A DNA stretch of 11,459 nucleotides from Muribaculaceae bacterium (GTDB lineage Bacteria; Bacteroidota; Bacteroidia; Bacteroidales; Muribaculaceae): the NCBI GenBank assembly GCA_902836725.1, contig CADFRV010000069.1, positions 1 through 11,459 of the forward strand. Reading direction: 5' to 3'. Of this stretch, positions 6,251 to 11,459 are shown in pieces. The notes below the pieces were generated by a model. The model searched no databases and was not told the origin of the DNA. It saw nothing but the letters and a program-made list of their open reading frames with translations. Each line of letters opens with the position of its first letter. Positions within the stretch are counted from its first letter, which is position 1. Made by a program: the position numbers and the translations under genes.

Positions 6251-9200
6251 TCAGGGTACAGCCACCTTCACGGCAGAGGAGGCCATGCGCACCACATATA
6301 TGCCGGAAGCCACAGCCACATGACCGGGACCCTCGACTGTGGCGACCATGCGTCCGTCAACCGTATATACTGAAGCCGTCTCACCCTCGGGCTGCTCCAC
6401 AGATATGCCGCCACGGTATGCACGCACGGCAGGCGCGGCGCTGTCGGATGCGGCTCCGTCGATTCCCGACGTGCCAAGCTCCACCGCGTCGGAATAAGCG
6501 GACTCACCCACGCTGTAGACTGCCGACACGCGGAACCGTGACGTTCCTGCATCCCCGTCAAACGGAATGCGGCAACCGGTGGCATCGGCACCTACGGTCT
6601 TGGCCAGAACGCCGTCGCGATATACATTGTAACCGGTGAGCGCCATCTCAATCGGTGCGGAACTTGCCGGTGTGAACTTCACATCATCCACACAGAGCGC
6701 AAACATATTCACCGACACACAGCGTATCGCAAAATGACGTGTCCCCCCGGGGAGGGTGAAGCTGTAGCGCGTCCAGTCGGCAGGTGCGTTTATCACCTCT
6801 GTAAGTTCCCTGAAATCGCCTGTCGCAGTGCCGGAAGAGGAAACCATTACAATGAACGCCTCCAGACCATAATAGGGTGTATATGACTTGGCATAGAATG
6901 TAATCTGCTGTTCGCTGCCCGGAAGGAGCGGGGATATGAGCCAGTCGTTGTTGTAGGCGTCAAGATCGCAGAACGCACACATCATCTGCTCACCCTTGTG
7001 GGCGGCATACATTGACCGCTCACCATCTTCATCGACAAGCGGGAAGCCGACAAGAGCCGGATTGAACACCTGGTAGGCCATCGGTTTGCCGGTGTTCTCA
7101 TATTCCACCGGATTTCCCGAGCCATCCAGAATGCCAGTGGTGCCGGCGCCACCGTCGATATCCCTGAGGGTCCAGTCGCCCACATTATCGATGATGAACG
7201 GAGCGTAGCTCTCGAAACCGTCTGTTACGGAAGCGCGCACACCATCGGTTACCGGCCGGGACCATTCGAGCACGGCTTCCTTACCATCCAGATATCCGCT
7301 GACAGCAGGCACAGGATAGCATGGCAGAAGCACATCCACCTCATATGGGCGCGAACGGTCGTTGGCAGCGTTAGAATCATCCGGAGCACTCACTGCAAAG
7401 CTGTACTCCATCAGGTCGGCAAACGTGAGATCCGGCATGTCCGTAAGATCTACAGTCACTTTACCGGCACCGGGAATCAGATCCACCTGCCGTGTGCAGA
7501 CCGGCATATCTCCGCGCATAAGCGTCACCTCGATATCCTTCACCGGATCAATGCCGGTATTGGTGACGGTAGCCATGAAATAGGCTTCGGTGCCCGGGGT
7601 CATGGCATCAGGCACCTCTAGCACGGAAGCCGCCACATCATAGCGGGGAATATCCGATATGCCGATGCAGTCGAGATGTATATGGTTCATATACGCCTCT
7701 CCGGCCAGTCCGGTGAAGTATACCTGCACATACTCCTCACCCTGGTAGTCGACAAGGGGGATGCGCACAAGGTTCCATCCGGGATTGAAAGCCGCATCAG
7801 ACAATTTGTGGCTCCAGAGATCCTCGAGATCATTCGCGGCAGTGCGCACACCCACAGTCAGGCGGCTGTCGTTGTCGCGAGTGGCATAAAAATAGAACTC
7901 AAGTGTCGGATATTCCGCATCGTCGATGCATATGAGCGGTGTGGCGATGCGCGATGTATGTCCGGCCTCAGAGGGGGCGAATGTCACCAGACCGCCGTTG
8001 CCGTCATATGGCTCGCACGACGGGCGGTACCCCTCTTCATCGACATACCATGCACCTTTCTGGTTGTCGAGAAGCATGCCGAGCCAGGGGCCTTTCATCT
8101 CCTGCATATCCTTGAAACTCTCGAAATAGGGTAGCCCGTAAGGCTTGCCCATCGTGAAATGCTCGCTCTCGGCAGGAACACTCGTACCGGCGGCATTGGT
8201 GGCATATACCTGATAGTACATCAGCGCCTGGTCCACAACGTCAAGGCCGAGCCGGTCCACGACACTGTGCTCCCTGGAGTTTTCGAGCAGATACTGCTTG
8301 TCGAAACTGCGGCGCACACTGTAGGTGACACCTCCAGGAATGACCACTCCGCCGTTCACACCCCCTGCGGGCGCGTCCCAGCTCACCAGAGGACAACCGG
8401 TCTTGTCGATCGTTAGGCGCACGTTCGACGGGGGTAGCGGTTTGTCCTCCCCTACATAAGCGCTTACGAAAGCGGGCATGCCGTTGCCGTCGCCGTTGAA
8501 ACATACGATCTCATACGTATTGTCACCCTGTCGGCCGCCGACAGTCACATCGCAAGGTGTGCCGGGAGCGATATCTTTCAGCTCCTTGAGGCGGCGGCCG
8601 GCACGGCGCACCTCGATGCGCATGTTCTCCTCGACAGGATCGCCGTCAAGCGTAAGCGACGGGGCCACGAAGGAGATCAAACACTCAAGCGATCCGTCGG
8701 CCGCCGGGACAGCCTTGAGATCAGATACCTCGGCAGGGGCTGTCATCAGGCCACCACGCTCCACTTTGATGCTGCCGATGGCAAGATACAGATTGGATCC
8801 GCGTGTGACAGAATGGAATCCCACATGCCAGTTCCCCGACGCCGGTATAGTGAAATACTCGTGTCTTGTCGACGCCGAAGCCGAAGCATACACGCTCTCG
8901 GGCGACACGGTCACAGTCATCCCTTCCTCCGAGCGGAGCAGGCCGGCTTTTATCTCCATCAGCTCCTCATAACTGTTGCCGGCAGTGGTATAGTCAAACT
9001 GCACATGATAGAAATATCCGTCGTCAAGTTTGAATATCGGAGTGAAGAGCCAGTCGTCCATATCGCCGTAACCGCTCTTGTAATCGGTGCGCATATCGTT
9101 GAACACCGGATCGTAGAACCATGTGGCGCCGTCGCCGTTCGCATCCACGGCAAGGAAACCGGAAGCCGCGGCGGCACCATCCTCAAAATCAGCGGTGTAT

Positions 9201-10621
9201 GGGAGCACATAACCCGGCCCCATCATCACTTTCAGCGATGAAACGCTCTCACTGCGGCGGGTGCCGTCCACACCCACAACCTCAGCGAAGCAATCGGCAG
9301 GATAATCAATATCAGGGGTTGTCTCGAAGCGCGTGCCTGATACAGTGTATGTCTCCGCACGGTTGCCGGTAAAGAATTTCACCTCATATGACAGTGCGTC
9401 ACTGTTGATGGTACCTCCGTGCACTCCTGTGGATGGAGCCGTCCATGTGGCAACGAAAGTATCGCCATCGCGATACGCCTCGAGACCAGAGACTTCAGCG
9501 GGAGCATCGGCACCCACATAGAAATATTCCGTAACCGGGGCACCTGCGACAGTGCCGTTGGAAGCAATGACCGTAACCATATGTTCTCCGTCGGCAAGTT
9601 CATATTCGAGCCTAACACCGGTGCCTGGGGCGCCCTGCGCGTTCTTTTCCGGCATCATGCCATCTACGAGCACGACGTATCCGAGATGCGGCGTCCCTAT
9701 GGCCGATCCGTCGGCAGTCACGGACGGAAGTGTGAACGATACCGTCACTTTGCCGGCAGAGGCTTCTGCCTTGAGATCAGTCACGGAAGCCGGCGCCCGG
9801 GAGGGATCTGCCGCTTCCGGCTCTATGTATATGCCGGTCACCACCTCATCCTGCGGGAAACGGTCAATAAGGGTAACCCCTTCCGCACCTGCCGCCGTTA
9901 TGTCTATGGAGTAAAGCGCCGTATGATCGGCTGCGTCCCTGAAACACCAGTAAAGCAGCCCTGTCTCCATATCGAAACAGCCGCTTTGCGCTCCGGCGGG
10001 AATAAGTCCTGTGGAAAACAGTTTCACAGTGCTCCCGTCGGCCTTGTTCACCGCCAGAAGGTTTCCTTCAATGTCTATGGCATAGACCGCTCCATAGGGG
10101 TTTGCCGCCACCACAGGATAACCGCCCTGTGCCGACGCTATTTTGTGGAAAACGGCATCGGCGGGATCCATCCATCCGAACCACCATGTGGAACGGTCCG
10201 ACGTGAAGCATCCGTAAAGCCGGCCGGTCGTGCGGTCATAACTGAAATCGGTGGCGCTCCAGTTGTCGGGCACCCGGTAGTTGTTTTTCGGAATCCAGGT
10301 AGCGGCGTCGTAAAGATACATCCGGTAATCGTACTGTGTGCCAAGACCGTCATTGTCGCCGATATAATGGTACATGCCGTCCACGTTGTCGCCGCCACCG
10401 TTCACATTTATAAAACGGCTCTCTTTCTGCATCTCGAGGGACAGAGGTGCTTCCGCGCTGAAACGGTATATGCCTGAGACATAATCCACCCACGCCGCCG
10501 GCCCCACTATATTGCCATGTATGACAGGGGGTTGTCCACCGGATACAAAAAAAGATACCCCGACAGCCGCCATAGCTGCTGTCAGAGCCTTTTTGGAGAA
10601 AAGATTAAAATTCATATCCAT
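6251..10621 (-). CDS. Large secreted multidomain adhesin-like protein (FN3, cleaved-adhesin, sorting-type C-terminus)
   Basis: 1456 residues. Residues 1-30 form a signal peptide (FSKKALTAAMAAVGVSFF). Residues about 35-270 resemble a degenerate beta-propeller of repeated TTGRLYG, NPYGAVYAIDIEGNLLAVN and METGLLYWCF units. FN3-like modules start near 277 (SVTDLKAEA), 370 (EVSGLEAYRDG), 627 (EVSDLKAVPA), 729 (SNVRLTIDKTG), 1104 (VSGYLDGKEAVLEW) and 1322 (GYNVYRDG). Cleaved-adhesin/MAM-like 'choice-of-anchor J' modules lie at about 469-620 (GYVLPYTADFEDG, DDWLFTPIF), 827-990 (YGLPYFESFKD) and 1133-1320 (GFESYAPFIID, NDWLISPLL). A CARDB-like module is near 994-1095. The last 55 residues (ISVEQPEGE, VYTVDGRMV, ASGIYVVRM) look like a type IX secretion sorting domain, indicating cell-surface delivery if that system is present. 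No catalytic domain is visible, so binding or adhesion is the best inference. An in-frame ATG two codons downstream (10613-10615) is an alternative start. It has a tandem paralog upstream. Confidence 0.87.
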   Translation of the reverse strand: MDMNFNLFSKKALTAAMAAVGVSFFVSGGQPPVIHGNIVGPAAWVDYVSGIYRFSAEAPLSLEMQKESRFINVNGGGDNVDGMYHYIGDNDGLGTQYDYRMYLYDAATWIPKNNYRVPDNWSATDFSYDRTTGRLYGCFTSDRSTWWFGWMDPADAVFHKIASAQGGYPVVAANPYGAVYAIDIEGNLLAVNKADGSTVKLFSTGLIPAGAQSGCFDMETGLLYWCFRDAADHTALYSIDITAAGAEGVTLIDRFPQDEVVTGIYIEPEAADPSRAPASVTDLKAEASAGKVTVSFTLPSVTADGSAIGTPHLGYVVLVDGMMPEKNAQGAPGTGVRLEYELADGEHMVTVIASNGTVAGAPVTEYFYVGADAPAEVSGLEAYRDGDTFVATWTAPSTGVHGGTINSDALSYEVKFFTGNRAETYTVSGTRFETTPDIDYPADCFAEVVGVDGTRRSESVSSLKVMMGPGYVLPYTADFEDGAAAASGFLAVDANGDGATWFYDPVFNDMRTDYKSGYGDMDDWLFTPIFKLDDGYFYHVQFDYTTAGNSYEELMEIKAGLLRSEEGMTVTVSPESVYASASASTRHEYFTIPASGNWHVGFHSVTRGSNLYLAIGSIKVERGGLMTAPAEVSDLKAVPAADGSLECLISFVAPSLTLDGDPVEENMRIEVRRAGRRLKELKDIAPGTPCDVTVGGRQGDNTYEIVCFNGDGNGMPAFVSAYVGEDKPLPPSNVRLTIDKTGCPLVSWDAPAGGVNGGVVIPGGVTYSVRRSFDKQYLLENSREHSVVDRLGLDVVDQALMYYQVYATNAAGTSVPAESEHFTMGKPYGLPYFESFKDMQEMKGPWLGMLLDNQKGAWYVDEEGYRPSCEPYDGNGGLVTFAPSEAGHTSRIATPLICIDDAEYPTLEFYFYATRDNDSRLTVGVRTAANDLEDLWSHKLSDAAFNPGWNLVRIPLVDYQGEEYVQVYFTGLAGEAYMNHIHLDCIGISDIPRYDVAASVLEVPDAMTPGTEAYFMATVTNTGIDPVKDIEVTLMRGDMPVCTRQVDLIPGAGKVTVDLTDMPDLTFADLMEYSFAVSAPDDSNAANDRSRPYEVDVLLPCYPVPAVSGYLDGKEAVLEWSRPVTDGVRASVTDGFESYAPFIIDNVGDWTLRDIDGGAGTTGILDGSGNPVEYENTGKPMAYQVFNPALVGFPLVDEDGERSMYAAHKGEQMMCAFCDLDAYNNDWLISPLLPGSEQQITFYAKSYTPYYGLEAFIVMVSSSGTATGDFRELTEVINAPADWTRYSFTLPGGTRHFAIRCVSVNMFALCVDDVKFTPASSAPIEMALTGYNVYRDGVLAKTVGADATGCRIPFDGDAGTSRFRVSAVYSVGESAYSDAVELGTSGIDGAASDSAAPAVRAYRGGISVEQPEGETASVYTVDGRMVATVEGPGHVAVASGIYVVRMASSAVKVAVP

Positions 10622-10684
10622 CTGATTAAGAAGACCTTTAATAATATCTGTTATTAAGGGTATGCTGTGTTGTCAAACACCCTC

Positions 10685-10728
10685 TAAAAAAGAATGTCGC
10701 CCCTCTGCGGACACAATAGGGGCGACAT
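10685..10728 (-). terminator. Intrinsic terminator of the upstream paralog
   Basis: An 11-bp perfect stem (ATGTCGCCCCT on the minus strand, from 10728 down to 10718, with its complement at 10704-10694) encloses a 13-base loop. On the minus strand it is followed almost at once by TTTTTT (complement of 10685-10690). It lies 23 bases after the stop of the paralog and 63 bases before the start of the large gene, so the two genes are probably separately transcribed, or the second is reached only by read-through. Confidence 0.88.
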
Positions 10729-10751
10729 CCTTACTTATTTATTATATGCGT

Positions 10752-11459
10752 TTATTTCACAACGACCTTGAATACAGTGCCGTCGACAGTCACTACATAT
10801 GTGCCTGCGGCAGCAGCCACACGTGCAGCTCCGTTGCCTGCGGCAACCGTGCGTCCGGCGAGGTCAACAACAGCGTAAGCACCGTTGCCTGAGATCACCA
10901 ATGTCGTGCCCTCCACAGTAAGTAGAGTGCCTTCCCCATTCACACCGGCCACACCGGAGGTACCCTGCAGGTATACAGGATCGGTAGCCTGTGATTCTGC
11001 ATTGTTGTAAACGGCCTTCACTGTGTAGTTGCCTTTCTTGACAACTTCGGGGAGAGTGAAGGAGGTAGTGGTGATTACCTCGTCGTTTACCTTCTCATCA
11101 TCGCAATATACATTGTAGCCGAGGAATTCGGTAGGATCGGATGTGAGACCGTAACCTGTTACGAAATTGAAATCTGTCACACAGAGGGCGTCGCCATAGC
11201 TGGAGATACAGTTGATAGCGAAATACTTTGTACCTGCAGGCAGCTCGACGGAGTATTCTGTCCATTCCTCACCTTTGCTTCCGGGAAGTTTGTATGACTG
11301 AAGTTTAGTGAATGATTCTACCGACTTGTCGAAGGAAGATACATAAATATCAAAATATTCAGATCCCCACGATGCAGCCGCCGTAGCCTTGAATGTGATA
11401 GTCTGTGCAAGACCGTTGAGCTGCGGTGAGATCAGCCAGTCGTCAGCCTTATCCTCACA
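10752..11459 (-). CDS. Secreted adhesin-like protein, C-terminal part (5' end outside window)
   Basis: The reading frame is open to the right edge, giving 235 codons plus the TAA stop at 10752-10754. The GTG at 11180 lies inside the domain and is not the start. Residues 1-100 of the visible part form the end of a cleaved-adhesin/choice-of-anchor J module (DDWLISPQLNGLAQTITF, PAGTKYFAINCIS, ALCVTDFNF). An FN3-like segment follows (LGYNVYCDDEKVN, GNYTVKAVYNNAES), then a linker (GTSGVAGVNG) and a C-terminal sorting-like domain (AYAVVDLAGRTVAAGNG, AAGTYVVTVDGTVFKVVVK). Module order and key residues match the last about 300 residues of the downstream 1456-residue protein, so the two are paralogs. 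The C-terminal domain suggests export to the surface by a type IX-like route if the cell has one. Ligand unknown. Confidence 0.9.
   Translation of the reverse strand, partial: CEDKADDWLISPQLNGLAQTITFKATAAASWGSEYFDIYVSSFDKSVESFTKLQSYKLPGSKGEEWTEYSVELPAGTKYFAINCISSYGDALCVTDFNFVTGYGLTSDPTEFLGYNVYCDDEKVNDEVITTTSFTLPEVVKKGNYTVKAVYNNAESQATDPVYLQGTSGVAGVNGEGTLLTVEGTTLVISGNGAYAVVDLAGRTVAAGNGAARVAAAAGTYVVTVDGTVFKVVVK

Noticed and set aside
9419..10477. A 352-codon open frame on the plus strand opposite the large adhesin-like gene
   Set aside because: Antisense shadow of a GC-rich gene; residue composition is rich in His, Arg, Cys and Gly, with no family resemblance, while the minus strand encodes clear modular domains.
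10649..10677. Possible promoter for the large adhesin-like gene (minus-strand TTTG at 10677-10674 and TAATAACA at 10656-10649)
   Set aside because: Spacing is 17 rather than 19-21 bases and the -7 half lacks TTTG; too weak to list, though a promoter after the terminator is expected.
11178..11180. GTG at 11180 as the start of the right-edge gene
   Set aside because: The frame continues to the window edge and upstream residues complete the cleaved-adhesin module, so the true start is outside.

Overview
The window looks like a chromosomal segment from a fairly GC-rich member of the Bacteroidales, most likely of the Muribaculaceae/Porphyromonadaceae type. The reasons are the Bacteroidales-style sequences of TypA and histidyl-tRNA synthetase, a match to the Bacteroidetes -7 promoter consensus (TAnnTTTG), very little Shine-Dalgarno sequence ahead of starts, a DUF5077/DUF3472 protein, and large cleaved-adhesin ('choice-of-anchor J') surface proteins with C-terminal sorting-type domains. 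The genus is inferred from sequence recall, not from a search.

Left part (1-2640), plus strand: the 3' two thirds of the translational GTPase gene typA/bipA run off the left edge. hisS follows after a 25-base gap and ends in a clear intrinsic terminator. This is an ordinary housekeeping block.

Middle (2641-5585), plus strand: a probable three-gene operon with gaps of only 37-39 bases. It encodes a small outer-membrane beta-barrel protein, a family 25 (LPS-type) glycosyltransferase, and a secreted DUF5077-DUF3472 protein. All three fit envelope or glycan work, but their joint role is inference.

Convergent intergenic region (5586-6250): no believable gene. It holds a striking 143-base, about 95% identical inverted repeat (5635-5777 and 6000-6142). 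The arms surround a 222-base spacer that is C-rich and G-poor on the plus strand. Each arm carries its own smaller, interrupted palindrome with four complementary blocks, so the structure is nested. This is the most unusual part of the window. It looks like two opposite copies of a structured intergenic repeat, or one MITE-like element, placed between converging genes. A separate long hairpin lies just downstream of the minus-strand gene.

Right part (6251-11459), minus strand: a 1456-residue secreted multidomain adhesin-like protein (propeller-like N-terminus, FN3 modules, three cleaved-adhesin/MAM-like modules, a CARDB-like module, C-terminal sorting-like domain). Upstream of it is the 3' end of a paralogous gene that runs off the right edge. 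A textbook terminator separates the two. They appear to be tandem duplicates that have diverged strongly.

No tRNA, rRNA, CRISPR array, transposase or integrase was seen.
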